Assembly: GCA_935421135.1 (NCBI GenBank)
Contig: OW285196.1
Coordinates: 14,133,001 to 14,197,000, forward strand
Reading direction: 5' to 3'
Source of the DNA: Bugulina stolonifera
Lineage: Eukaryota > Bryozoa > Gymnolaemata > Cheilostomatida > Bugulidae
Length of the DNA stretch: 64,000 bases
The notes under the pieces are model-generated. The model ran no database searches. It saw only the letters and a program-made list of their open reading frames with translations, and was not told where the DNA came from. A program made the translations under genes and the position numbers. This document shows, piece by piece, positions 1 through 13,200 of the stretch; positions within the stretch are counted from its first letter, which is position 1; every line of letters begins with the position of its first letter.

Positions 1-1418
1 GCTATATCGTGAGCCCACTACTACAGCTATGTAAGTTCCAACACTTCGAGTACAATGGATGACTAGGGCTATGTTAGTAGAACTTATGTTAAGAATTGCC
101 TCAGTTAGGCTATATAGGCCTAGTTCAATAATTGAGAGGCCTATCTGGCCATTCACTGCCCCACTCGTCCATTGGTTGGATACCATTAAGGACTTGGATA
201 GGAGTTTGATGTAATATAATATACAATCATGTGGATGCTGAAACCTCAAGTCAAGTGATCACCCTACAGCCTTGCTAGTCACCCTACAGCCTTGCTAGTC
301 ACCCTACAGCCTACCCTACAGTCTGTAGACCATGCTGGCATGTCTCTTATTATCAAGGACAAACTGATAATCTTGCTACTAGCTGAACTATGCCTTAACC
401 AATATTATTGACTTACTAGTACACCAAGTGTAGACAAACATTCAAATAATATAGATAATTATATAATACTTTACCCCACATATAGAAATAATACTAATCT
501 TATATAAAGTCATTTTGATAAACCATTTTTATCTTATCAGCAGTTGAAGAGCCTGAGATTATGTAGGATGTAGGCTATGTATGTGTGTATATAGTTAGTT
601 AGTAAGCTTGGCTCACCTAAAGTATCTTCATACTGTTGCTTGTTGGTCCACAGGCTAGCCATTGTAATTATGACTTCTAGTAGATATGCCACATTTTGTA
701 CTTCCTTTCTATGTCTGAAGAATCGCTATGCATGTTATGTCTCTGTGACATCATTAATTGTTTCTAGTCAATTCTTATCATATTTTAATTAAAAAAATTT
801 AATTTAATAATTTAGTAATAAATATATTACGATTGGCTTGATAATTCTGTTTAGACAGATACCCAGTTTCAATAAGAGCAAGATAATACAAAGTAGTAGC
901 TCTTGAGTAAATTATGACTGCATGTAGTGATAGTGGGGGGACAACTTCTGTTACAACAGCAATATGTTTTGTGATTTATTAGATCCTATAAACTAATCTG
1001 CCTGGCATGTTGTGTTGATGGCCGACTTTCAGCCTCAGTATGAGCTTTTTGACTCCTCATATTAGTATTCTAATAATTATGTTGAGGTTACACTAATAAC
1101 TCTCAATATCATCTGTTGCTATGTGTCACCCGTAAGGAATAGTGTTGGAGTTGTCCTGCTTTGCCATGACCTATCAGTGACAATTAGTGACCAATAGTGA
1201 CAGAGATAGTAGTTTCCGCTCTCTTGAAGGTCTTTGGTGTTATAAACTATAATGACTTTGGTCTACCCTGAAGGGAGGACAACTCTAGACTAGTGATACA
1301 TTTGAACCTGAGTGGATGTTATTGTGAGAGTTGTTGGTCACACAGTGTATTCTATAATTGTTCTAGCAAAGTGTATGTGAACACAGCGTGTTCTGTAGAC
1401 TCTAATCGTATGCTGTAG
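1..1418. other. Intronic/5' flank of Dixin, no exon found
   Basis: I looked for upstream CH-domain exons and found none; this is most simply an intron of Dixin. It holds a 20-bp tandem repeat (unit TCACCCTACAGCCTTGCTAG, about three copies from 259). It also has a pair of inverted GGAGTTGTCCT / AGGACAACTCT blocks near 1149 and 1275 that recur near 4983-5030 and 51841-51894, probably ends of a small dispersed inverted-repeat element. Confidence 0.5.
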
Positions 1419-4400
1419 GTAAAATAAAGATGCACCAAATAAGGAGTTCAGACATTGTGGAAGGAAACATGAAAGCCATAATGAGGCTCATCCTTGCGCT
1501 AGCTGCTCATTTCAAGGTCAGATATCTGTGAACTAGAATATTGTATTATTTTGCATGTAGTTAACTCTGTAATTGCAGTTTAAAGTCATATAGTGTGAGT
1601 AGATTAGATGCAATGGTGGTATCTAAATTGGTCGATATCCTTTATGGATTTGTTATTATTTGTGCAAACCTGTAGCACTCAACTGGTCAGTATGATGTGT
1701 TTACCTCTTGTAGCCGAGTAGTGTGAAGCAATCAACACACCAGTCAACCAAGAGTTCAAGGTCGCTGGGTATCGCACAGGAAGCAGCCTCAGCTCTTGCC
1801 AGCATTCGTAAAGATGCGGAGAGTATAAAACGTAAGATGCATCGGCCTCCTAGTCTGAGACATACAGATGCAGACCGTAAGCCCACAATCAGCAGGTAAA
1901 AGTTATACACAGAGTCTGTGTTTATTGGCTAGACATGGCTGACAGCTTGTGACGTCACAGAATTGTCCTTCGAAATGATCAGTTGTCAGTCGTGATGACA
2001 TAATTATAGAAAATAGTTGTTAATTATAAAATTTTAGACAAATTTAATAGTTCAATATTGTCAGTTTGGCGTTCAATAATTGATGACAAATTGGGACTTG
2101 AGAAGAGGTCCCGTGGAACCTCTACTACGTATATGAAATGTCAGCATATACATTATACTTAATATGGTATATATATCGAAGAATACGTGTCGTCTCATTC
2201 CAGGCGTCTTGGGTATGAAGCAGCAGAAGGTCAGGGTCAAGCTGAAGGTCACCCTCCCCTGGATGTGATGTCACACAGTCCGAAGAGCTCTATAAGAAGT
2301 GTATCTTCTAAGTCCAGTCTGGATAGTGAATCAGAAGGTATTGTGTGAGCTACCGCCTACCTACAGTACATGTACCCATGTCTACTACTGTGTGGTGTGT
2401 TCAAAGACTGTGCTCTCTTGTATATGGCTCACGTTCCAACATTCTGCACACCCACCATGCTATTATTCCTTCACTCGTTTGGAATAACTGTTCCACCTGT
2501 TACACGCTGTTTTTATCTATTCTCAGCCCTTTTTTTCTTCCTATGGCGCATATTCATTGTAGGCGACATTTTAGACTGATGTATCCGTCCGTTGTTGTAG
2601 GTGACATTGTAGACCGATATAGCAGTCTCTTAGACGATGTACAGGAATCACAGGCTACTCTGATTGACGAGACGAAGGATGCTCACAGCCTATTGGTAGA
2701 TCTACAGAACCTCCTACTCAATGGGGAGGATGACTTGGACCACAGTCTAGAAATATCTGAGAACTCCAGCACTCATGAACAGGTGGGTGTGGCCTGTGAA
2801 CTACACAATATAGGCACTCATGAACAGGTGGGTGTGGCCTGTGAACTACACAATATAGGCACTCATGAACAGGTGGGTGTGGCCTGTGAACTACACAATA
2901 TAGGCACTCATGAACAGGTGGGTGTGGCCTGTGAACTACACAATATAGTGTTCGTTAGATCTTTCATAGTAATAAGTTTACTAGTTTATATAATATTAAT
3001 ACTGTTGAACCCATGACGCCTAATTATAGTATACTAAGTAAATAATGCATTATGGGACGTATAGAATTCCGTATAAATACACAACTACAATTATATTGTA
3101 TACTTTCAAATGCAAGTGATATAGTAAATAATACCACACACTTCTCTACTATGATATGATTTATTATGCATAGGTTTAGTTTAGAGTAGTCAATTTACCA
3201 ACTATATACTAGTCATGTTGGCATGTGTATCATTTAGTATTTAGTTCATACATTCCATCATTTATAATCCACACGTAGTTTATCATACATGGATTTGTTT
3301 CCACACTCAGTCATTTATGTAGTTTGGTGCAGACTGTTCTTATCTTTGGATTGTTACAGCAGTAACAGCTGTCAGCTCTTCTACAGGCATGTCCGTCTCT
3401 TGACACTGTTAATGACCTTGACTTCTCTAGTAAACATATACATGTGTTCACATAGCCTATGCGTATGCTCTACTTGACTTACCTGCCAAGTGGCTGCTGT
3501 TTACCCTTAGTTGATTTTTCTACATTTTGTCTGAAGAATCACATACCTACAGTCAGCCTTTTAACTTTGTTGTCATGGATTTTAATTTAAACAGTTTATT
3601 CGGTGAAAAATACACCAGCTATGACTCTACCACTATATCTATTCCCTGTTGCAATCATTTCATTTCTCAAACATGTGATTGTTGTATTAGATGATCACGT
3701 CACTGTTAATCAGATGTGTAAGTAGAGGAAACCAGAGTTACTATCATTTATTCACTTGTCTATAACACTGTCCAATCAAATCTACTTCCTTCAATTCCAG
3801 CACATCCATCTAAAGCAATGATATATGTTCTGTGTTCTAAGACGTTTCAAAATTCCTTCAACTCTGAATAAACAAGTTTCCAGTTGAGTTGCTGCCTTTT
3901 AAGAAAGTCTGCAATGGTAGCTACTGTCTACTGTCCCAAATGTCTGTATTAGTTAGGCCAATAATGTGCAGCTTTAAAAATAAATATTTATTGTACCTGA
4001 CGTTGGGGCTGTTGTTATTATTGTGTTGCTGTACTATGCTATTGGATTTTCTTGGAGTTGTCTTCCTATATATGTTGGGTTATAGAGGAGACAAGTCTGT
4101 TTTTTGTACTTGAGTATTTTTATTATGCATTTTATGTTCTCCACTACCATGTATCCCAGCCAGTTATAGAGTCTATGGACCAATAGGGTATTGTAGGCTA
4201 TTTCTGTAGATGTTAACTCTGGTAATAGTTAGCCTGTTATCTGCATGAGTTTGACCCTTGTACTTGTTTCTGTTCAGCTGGTGATATATCAGGCTAGGAT
4301 GCAGCAGACAGAGGAGACTTGCAGCAGACTGAAGGAAGAGCTGAGTCGTACTAAACAGGAGTGTATGCAGCTTCAGGGGATGAAACAGGGGTTACACCAG

Positions 4401-6829
4401 CGTCTTAGTGAACAGCAGCAGGAGATCCTAGAGGTAAGACAACTTCTATACCCACCCCTTAGCACTAGAGGCTATTCTTGCTGCTATGGTTACGTACTAG
4501 TAATAGGTTTACTAGCTAGTGTGGTAATACCAAACAGTTGTACTTACATGTAGCTTTACTGGGGGAATGCTGTCAACTTAAACTTGTGACATTCACATAG
4601 ATATCCTGGTACCATGCTATGAAATTATTTGAATGTTTTGTCATTTCATATATCTCTGTGTCAACCTGTTGGTTGTTTCTCTGCAGATGAAAGCTGTGAA
4701 ATTGAGGGCTGACATGGATGAGACGGATACAGAAGAATCAGAGAATCTTAGAGACGAGTTGACAGAGAAGACGACCATGTTGAACAGAATGACCACTGAG
4801 TTGGAGAGGAGGGATAAGACCCTCCACCATCTGGAGAACGAGTTAAAAACCCAGTCTACACATTCAAATGATGTGAGTGGGGCAGGTGTAGACCTACCCT
4901 TAATTATTTACTTCCGTATGTGACAGGATCCAAGTATATCTACATATTCCTATTTTTGTACATTATTAGCATTCAACAAAGGACTAGAGTTTTCCTCCCT
5001 TCGTCGGTGGTCAACAAAGAGGACAACTCCAAATTTGTATGAATTTTCGATTATAATTGGTTTCACTGGTAAACTGCAATATTTTCCAAGACAAATGAAA
5101 GTTGCCATAATTATTAAATGTGTTTATTATTTTGTTTGTTAATGATGTTGCACTCTCCCCGGGCAAGATTTACAATGAAATTATCAATTATGGCCAATAC
5201 GTCATGTCCTTTCACATTTATATCTTGGACGTGAATGTTCATGTCCAACTATTTCTCCACTGCTTTTCACAGTAGTGGTCCTACTATGCTTACATTGTAT
5301 GTTAGTATATCATCTATTAACTTACTGTTTGCTTGTAGATCATACAGTCTCTAGAAAATCAAGTCATGGAACTTCAGGCTAAGCTAGAAGAATTACCAAA
5401 GAGTCGGTCATCTACTAGTAGTCTGTCCAGTACACTGTCCGAGAGATTAGGTGCTAAGGTACATGTATGTCTTGTGTCTATGTATTGTCAACGTAATGCT
5501 AAACACCATAGGATGGATGGAAATTAATGTGTAGATATCCATATTGTATTTAGTCTCCTGTACTTACTCCTTATTTATATGAATAATGTTATACCCAGGA
5601 GTGACCTTGAAATTAACACTAAATGTCTATCCTGTGTGTAGAACAAAGTCATTTCTATGGCCAATCTTTTGTGTATAAAATCAAATTAAAAGCTTTAAAG
5701 TTTCATTATTAACGTATAAAATCACTATAATTATCCAGATCATATGTAAAACTATAACTAATTACAGTTTATAACTACGAGCATGCGTGTATATACAATG
5801 TAACCATATTGTAATACATATCCTTTACAGTCACACTCAGAGTTGTCTGTCCCTGTGGCTGATGAAATCAAGCTAGCAGAATCCGCCCTGGAATCCCTCA
5901 AACAATCAAATCCTCAAAGCTCCGCCCATATTGAGTCATTAGAGAAAGCCTTTGTCTCCATGGTAGCGCGACTGAAGGAGGCGAGTAAACAGCCTTCAAA
6001 ACCGACGGCAGAGGTCAAAGGTCACCGTGTATTCAACCGAGCCCCAGCCCTACAAAAGAAAGATACAACCAAGGTGTGCGGTGGAGACTACTGTATTCTA
6101 CTTACTAACTGTATTCTACTTGCGAACTGTATTCTACTTACTAACTGTATTCTACTTGCGAACTGTATTCTACTTACTAACTGTATTCTACTCATTAACT
6201 GTTTTTCTATTGTCTGACACAGATATGTAGGTCACTTGAGGAGCTGCTGGTGTCTATGTATATATGTATCCGTATTCTTTGCCACCAAATATGTTCACAA
6301 AGTCGGGTCCATAATGTTTGGTGTTGACCTTCACTTTACTCTCATTGTGCCTTCACTTGGTTTGCAGTTGCTCTGTTTTTCCGCCAAGTCAGTCACACCG
6401 TCCATGAAGACTATACAAAAGAAGTTAGGGGAGATAACTCTAAAAGACTACAAATCAGTCTTCTCTTCTAGTCGACCAGCAGACGGAGAGGATTGTATCA
6501 GACTAAAGTAAGTATGGAGCGTGTTGAGTCAGACTATAGGAAGTATGGAGTGTGTTGTGTCAGACTATAGGAAGTACGGAGTGTGTTGTGTCAGACTATG
6601 GGAAGTACGGAGTGTGTTGTGTTAGGCTAAAATTTCCAACGGTTGGCATAGAGGAGGCATTGGCTGCTCTATCCTATTAGATACTGTATTGTTATATTAT
6701 TATAGATACTTGTTCAAGTCACTGGATCCAGAGTTTGGGACTGTGAAGGAAGAGTTGACAGAAGATGGTGATGTCATACCTGGTTGGGAGGGGAAGGTGA
6801 TTGGCTGGATTGAAGAAGACTTGGTATAG
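1419..6829 (+). CDS. DIXDC1: Dixin (DIXDC1) homologue, 5'-truncated by window edge
   Basis: Positive regulator of Wnt/beta-catenin signalling that polymerises with Dishevelled and Axin through its DIX domain (family knowledge). Ten exons were joined by phase: 1419-1516, 1714-1895, 2204-2337, 2601-2782, 4278-4433, 4687-4872, 5339-5458, 5831-6073, 6368-6507, 6706-6829 (TAG), giving 520 codons. The first exon encodes the last helix of the CH domain ([20 protein letters not shown]). Exons 5-7 are a charged coiled coil ([18 protein letters not shown]). The last two exons form a complete DIX domain, with [25 protein letters not shown] and [15 protein letters not shown]. Order and spacing match vertebrate Dixin, including an LQNLLLNGE motif before the coiled coil. 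The N-terminal part of CH is not found in 1-1418, so the 5' exons probably lie outside. Three introns begin with tandem repeats at the splice donor. Very secure as Dixin; individual splice sites are predictions. Confidence 0.95.
2769..2948 (+). repeat. 45-bp minisatellite, 4 identical copies, spanning a splice donor
   Basis: Four perfect head-to-tail 45-bp copies (2769-2813, 2814-2858, 2859-2903, 2904-2948). Each contains the exon end ACTCATGAACAG followed by GTGGGTGTGG, so the donor of Dixin exon 4 (after 2782) is present four times. The unit is a multiple of three and open in the exon frame, so use of any donor would add multiples of 15 residues ([19 protein letters not shown]) without a frameshift. 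Confidence 0.95.
6091..6198 (+). repeat. 18-bp tandem repeat, 6 copies, in Dixin intron 8
   Basis: Unit CTGTATTCTACTTACTAA alternates with CTGTATTCTACTTGCGAA, so a 36-bp higher-order period is visible; six 18-bp units begin 17 bp after the splice donor of the 5831-6073 exon. Confidence 0.9.
6498..6621 (+). repeat. 31-bp tandem repeat, 4 copies, starting inside a Dixin exon
   Basis: Four 31-bp units begin with the last 10 coding bases of the 6368-6507 exon. Copy 1 carries the real donor (AAA|GTAAGTATGG). In copies 2-4 the same place reads GGAAGT, so only the first copy has a GT donor. Confidence 0.9.
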
Positions 6830-9800
6830 CACCAACTAGTCACTGTTATGTATTTCAGGTATTTACTATTATCTTACGGCGTTATATTTTTGGGACGTTT
6901 ACCAAAGTGAGTACATGGGCCACTCATTAAATCTCTAAACGTCCAAGTACTGATTCCAATGCTCCACACTTTTTGACGTCTACCCTAGTTGGCAGGTTCC
7001 TTCCGTGTAACATTCTATTGGTGGAAATTTGGAAATTTTTCTCTCTCTCCTTTTTTCTCTGTTTTGCCTTAAAATATAAAATGCGTTTAATTTTTTATAG
7101 CCAGAAGAATATTTGTCATTGTCCATATCATATCAAGTTGTAAATATTTCTCCTGACAAGGACATGAGTTACATTTACCAGGTCTCAGAAGTTGTTCTCT
7201 CTTGGCGTGGCTTGTATTCAATTGGGAGGTCAATCTATACTTTTAAAATTTTTTTTGGTTTTTGCAGAAACAGCAGAAAATATTGTATAGTTTTTGCACA
7301 CACCCTATTTTAGTCACTCAATGTTTATATCGTTGCATATTTATCTTCTGGTTAGACAAGTCGTACAGCAGCCATGATTGGACCATCCCCTCATTACCTC
7401 ACTGCTGCTGGGTGATTTATTTATATGTTGTCTTTACCCTTTAATTTTCAAACAATATTTTTTAGATCGCTTTTGTCAGCTGCCACCTTGCCTTTCGACT
7501 TCAAATATGATGTTGTGATGCTTCTATTGGCCAGTGCTCCACTAAATCAGCGCGTTAGCTCTCGGTTCGCTCAGATAAATTATTTTCATTTCATGAATCG
7601 ACGACAATCTATGTGTGCTAAACCAGGTTCAATATTTTAGTCAGTTTTTACTATTTTTGTACATGGTGGAGTGTTTTATACTTTTGTTAACACGCTGTAT
7701 CGGTTCAATCTCCTTCTATAATCAGATCTGTAGTGTTATTGTAGTATTATTATTATAGTATGAAGTAGCACAGTCAGTATTGTCAACTTTATAATATTAT
7801 TATTATTACATTTTACAATAATGGTCAAGTTGCCATTTTTGTTTTAGAACGTTTGGACTATGATTGTTATAACTGCTTTCTTGTCATTTCTTGGTGGAAT
7901 TTACTCCCATGTGCTACATTTAGTATTCTAGGCCTACTCTCTTATAGTCTTCTGTTTCCCGTAACGTCAACAATCTCACCTTCGTATATTGTACTTTATT
8001 ATATTATATTAACGGTGTAGAAGCTTTTATAAACTGTTGCTTAGTTGGAGTATATGCCAATTTCAAATTTCAATTATTAGCGCTGACCATAAAACTTGGT
8101 TTAGGCAGAGAATTGTGGCAATTTTGAGTTTTTGTTCCAAACCCACCCCCTTTTTTTGGAAAATTTGGAACTCGGACTAACCCGTGATGCACTTGCCTAT
8201 GGTTCAGGTTTATAAGTGCAGGTGTTAGTCAGTGGTTCTACCCACTTGGCACCCATGTCAAACCGCTCATAGACATCATAGACGTATGTGCATCTATTTG
8301 TAAATACATGTAACTGAGTCACTACTAAATATTATCATTGTATCTCCTTATCTTACTCTAGTAAACAAACCGTCCGTCACGTATTATTTAGCATTAACAT
8401 CATACAGATTGTATGTCTGGTTCTGTACTCGCCCCCACTTTAGATTATACAGCACAGGTTCAAAGGCTACTTTTAATGTGAACACTCGTATACCTAGTCT
8501 AGATCTTAGCAATCAGCATTTTGATGGCAAGGGTGTTTGTAAAGTTTTTATCTTACAAATATTCTATTCAGCACTGTTGTTATTATATATTTTATTGCAA
8601 TCATCATAATAAAATAGCAAAAGTGAGCTTAAAACGCAAACATACTCTTTTCCTTCATTTATATTACTTAATTTGACAATAGTCTTTCCACCACAATGCA
8701 TCTGTTCCTGCTACAAACTAAAGGTGGCATATACTCAGTAGCTTTCGATAAAATTAATTCAAGTTTTAAAACATGTTTTGGTGTTAGTTTAGTTTGTCGG
8801 CACTTACAGTGTATACATATTAGTAAACAGGGTCAGCGTATAAAGTCAGCCCGCTAGATGTAGATAGAGGTTTGCGTTGCGAGGAGTAACTAACAGCATT
8901 ATCTCATGTTTGAGACAAACTTAGTCTAACATTGCCGTCTGAATATCTGTGTACACCCAGCGTCTGCCCACTCTATCATCCTCTACAAGTGGCTATAAAA
9001 CAATAAAACTGATAGTATATCTATCAGCTAAACCACTTGTCTAACATCTGTGGATGAGCAACACGCTTGCTCTATAAAATAGTTCTGGCCTGGCCAATAT
9101 TCAATTACATAATAATATTAAAATAGTACCTGCATAATATACATGTACAGTATAAGAGTATCTGCGATTATACACATACAAATCATGCATCTATATCAGC
9201 AATAGGTGAATTTCATATAAAAAGGAATTTTTATTTTGAAGATTAGTAGTGAGTTCCCATGTGCCACATGGTTTCACATGGGAACAAGCTTTTTTCCTTC
9301 TATATGTATTGAGACAAGATATTTGGAAAATTTTGTAGAGAAGTTCGATAGAGCATTATGGTATTCTGCAATAATTGATATATGTATATAGCATTATCGA
9401 AAGTTTATAGATGTGGACCTACATGTACATAAAATACATACACGCAAATGCGTTTACCAACAACAGATTTATGCAGCTACATTGTACATGTAGATGTGCT
9501 TTCCTACCAACTAATTATTAGGGTCAGACAAGACACTGCACCATCTACATGTACATGTTAAAATCATGTGCTCACACTAGAAGTTCATTTTATATAGGTT
9601 TCCTGTGCATTTAACTAGGCACGTATGTATGACTTGCATACCATAACAGTAGCCTGTCTGCTAACTAGTGTAAATCATACAAATCTTTTATTTTTGAACT
9701 TTTATTTCAGACACTAATCAATCCAATGATATCACTGCTATTTACAAACAAAACAATATAAAAGCAACAACAACTACTATAATAATATAATAATTATATT

Positions 9801-10297
9801 ATAATATTCTATTGTACATTTGGAAGAAATCAAAGCAATATATTTTGTGACTAGAGTTAAAAAATAAATACTAGTAAGTGATAGTCAGAACAGAAACTGG
9901 TCCTAGTTTAAGAAACAATTATAATTACAGTGTACGCAGATCAGGGTTATACATGTACATGTAGTTGATAATCTTCATAATATTTACAATATTGTTGATG
10001 TATAGTCAGCAATATATCAAAATAATAATTAACCACTATGATAATTTAGCCGGCAGCCATGTAAAATCTACATTGCAATGGCTTTTAACATAAAAAATAT
10101 TTTAATAGCATAATTTACCCTAACATGCTTATATTGATAGCAAGTGCCTTTGTAGCCAATGGCAGTGTAGTACATGTTGCATTTTTGTCTAATAGTTGTC
10201 ACCATTAACTATTTATAGCAGGTTAAATTTTTCTATACTCATATACTCTGTGGTACATGTACAAACTTAAAAATCTTGCTACTTTCGTATTTTGCAA
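6830..10297. other. Intergenic region between convergent Dixin and Cdx
   Basis: Presumed 3' UTRs and spacer of two genes whose 3' ends face each other. Very AT-rich with scattered ACATGTACATGTA palindromes (for example near 9945-9964). An AATAAA lies on the plus strand near 8608, and reverse-strand AATAAA-like sites lie near 9686-9706, which could serve Cdx. I see no convincing exon, tRNA or transposon here. Confidence 0.5.
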
Positions 10298-13200
10298 TTA
10301 AAGTGTCACTAGACTAGGCTTTGTGTCACTACTACGTGCTGTATTAGTTGTAGGGTCAGCGTGTGATGTCATGTCATGTGACTGTGGCATTGTCTCGTTA
10401 CACTCGCTAGAACATGGTGAACCACGGGAATCTGTTTCTCCTCCAAATTTAGCATCATCTCCACCTTTCTTCTTTATCATCTTTCGTTCTTTTGCGCGGC
10501 GGTTTTGGAACCATATTTTTACCTATAAAGTAAATATTACTATTTTAAAAAAACTTGCCAGAAGAGCAGACTTATAATACAAGATCACATGCCGACACAT
10601 TGAGTTGTGAATGCCAAAGTTTCTGCTGCACCATTCAAGTTTTCATTTTCATAAATAAATATCCATTTTGTATTTGGTTTAACCATGTAGCAAACAGTAG
10701 TGTAATTTGGACTAACAATGTCTATTCCTTTAAGCAAATTCTGGTTTAAGTTTTTTATTATTTGGAAGCAACAGTGAAAGGGTGATATGTAGACAATGAT
10801 GCATTTCCACAGCCAACTTCACAATGACTGTACAACACTGCTCTCAAACCAGACTTGTAGGGAGGTGCAATCTCCAGATATACACTATTGCTGCCAATGC
10901 CAAAATTACTTTTAGCTAACACCTTTAACACCCTCATCCGTAAACCAAAACCTAACCAACAGCACCTGTGTTGTGGGGCATATATAGGGGTTGCTTCTCA
11001 ACGTCTATGGATTTGTAGAGCTTAAGCTAGGCTGGCACAAGAGCAGCCTGATGCACTAATTGTTTAATTAATTAAGTTGTAATAAAAAAGGCAATAAAAC
11101 ACTAATTATTGAGATAGGCCTGTTCCCTTAACTGGCAGCATCTGCTTTAGCTGCCCCACTGATTATTACAATGTAGAAACAGCAACTAAACTACAGTCAA
11201 AGATTTTTATTAAAACTTCATGTACATGTACATGACTATTACAGCATGGTTATAATACATGTATCTCAGCAGTGGGGAGGTAAATCCACGTATAAAATGA
11301 GAGAAGTATTGCTACGGTACAAACCTGTCGCTCCGAGAGATTTAGTGTAACTGCTAGCTCCGCCTTCCGTCTGATTGTAATATAACGACTGTAGTGAAAC
11401 TCTTTCTCCAACTCCAACCTCTGATGGTCACTGTATACTACTCTGTATTTGTCCTTTGTCCGGGTTTTACCTGCATAATAAAGTAGTATATTAAGTAATA
11501 ATTACCTGCATGATGAGGGCTAACTTACTCAACAATTGTAAACATGAATCATGGACAGGCCTACTTGGAACAGCACTGTGTGGTAGTAGTACATGCATAT
11601 TTGGTGCCATCAGTGTGACGCTAGCTACATGTGTTATACAATTTAGTTGTTGTATTTACATTTGTAGATGGGGTCTAAGGCTTTGGTATGTTGGTGCATT
11701 GCTCATGTACTTGTGGTTTATATTTAATTGCATACATGTAGTTAGTTTTTGCTACAGTTACTACAGCAAATCCCATATTTTCATTGACAATTACATTATA
11801 CATGTATTCCCTAAAACTTTATTGGTTTCTTCAACAAATTTTCTGCACGAATGCAACAACCTCACCAATGATATTGTTAAGTGTTAATTTTGTGAACAAT
11901 TGGGCTGTTTTCTAACATGGAACAGCTAATATTGTAACAGGATTATTCGAAAAAAGAAAGACTTGTTGGTTGAGTTATCTGCGCTTCTTATATTTCAATC
12001 TTAATGTTTTATATTTTACAGACGGAAAGCTCAACTAGATCCTCTATTTTATTCATTGCCTGAGGCTAAGATAGTTTATCCTGTACTATATTTATATGCA
12101 TCTATCCAGGTAATATATTTCTAGTGCTAAAATGTGGGATGACACTTATTTTTAAGGTACGAGTATATTAAGATCCCTGCTCACGTTCTTTTGCCAAAAT
12201 CTCATTGAATAAAATTTCTCACATATTATATTTCATAAGTGAATAGGACTATTAATATAATACATTGCAGCCTACATGAGATAATATAGGCAGCAATGGA
12301 TAAGTGGATTTACGGAGATTTGTGAAATTATGGGATATTTTTATAATTATGGGGGATTGGAATAGTTGATAACTATCAGACGTTCTCTTCCTGTTTCCAT
12401 GGGAATTTCTGTGATAAAGTTTAGTCAAACTCTGTTAGCTTTACACCTACAATATTAGTTCCGAACATTGAACATCATATTGTACATTGTATAAATTCTG
12501 GCTGCTAAGACAGTCTAACACACTTATTGCCTATGGATGGCTTAATAATCCTATATACAAGTACATGTAGACAGCATGTTGGTATGCTATACATGTATAT
12601 AATAAGTACTCTGTTTATGTGTACACATAGATGTATATTATACATTTGTACATGTATAATGTATGGAGTACATGTATATTTCATACAGGACAATGTAGAA
12701 TAAAGTGAAACACTTTAAGGTATATAACTACACATATACAATACTGTAATCCAACCCCATTTCAAAGGAAATTTGTTTGCTCAATGTTGATAAACTTGTA
12801 ATTATTTAAAATTTGTAAAGGATTCCGCCAATTAGCTTGAGCACTGTCTATCTATATGCTTATCTATTGAGTAAAGAGCAGTTAATCATCCAACACAATG
12901 TGCAGGCTAACATGTCTATGTATCCTATCTAGATGTCTATGTATCCTATTTGTATGTCTTTCTATGTATGCTCTCTGTAGAGCTTAGTACTTCCATGATA
13001 GACAGATAACAAATATTCTGAATTTCAAAGGATATGTTTCATTGGTTGATAATATTCTACATTCATTTACATGTGTATGCATGTACGCACAATAATGCAA
13101 AGCCTGTTACTCCTAGCAGGTTTTCACAATTTTTGTTATTTAGCCTTAGTTCCATGATAGCCATTGGCAGCTTCTAAATCTTGTCAAGCTACTACAAAGG

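Noticed and set aside
2769..2948. CRISPR-like array
   Set aside because: Head-to-tail copies with no spacers, in a eukaryotic gene.
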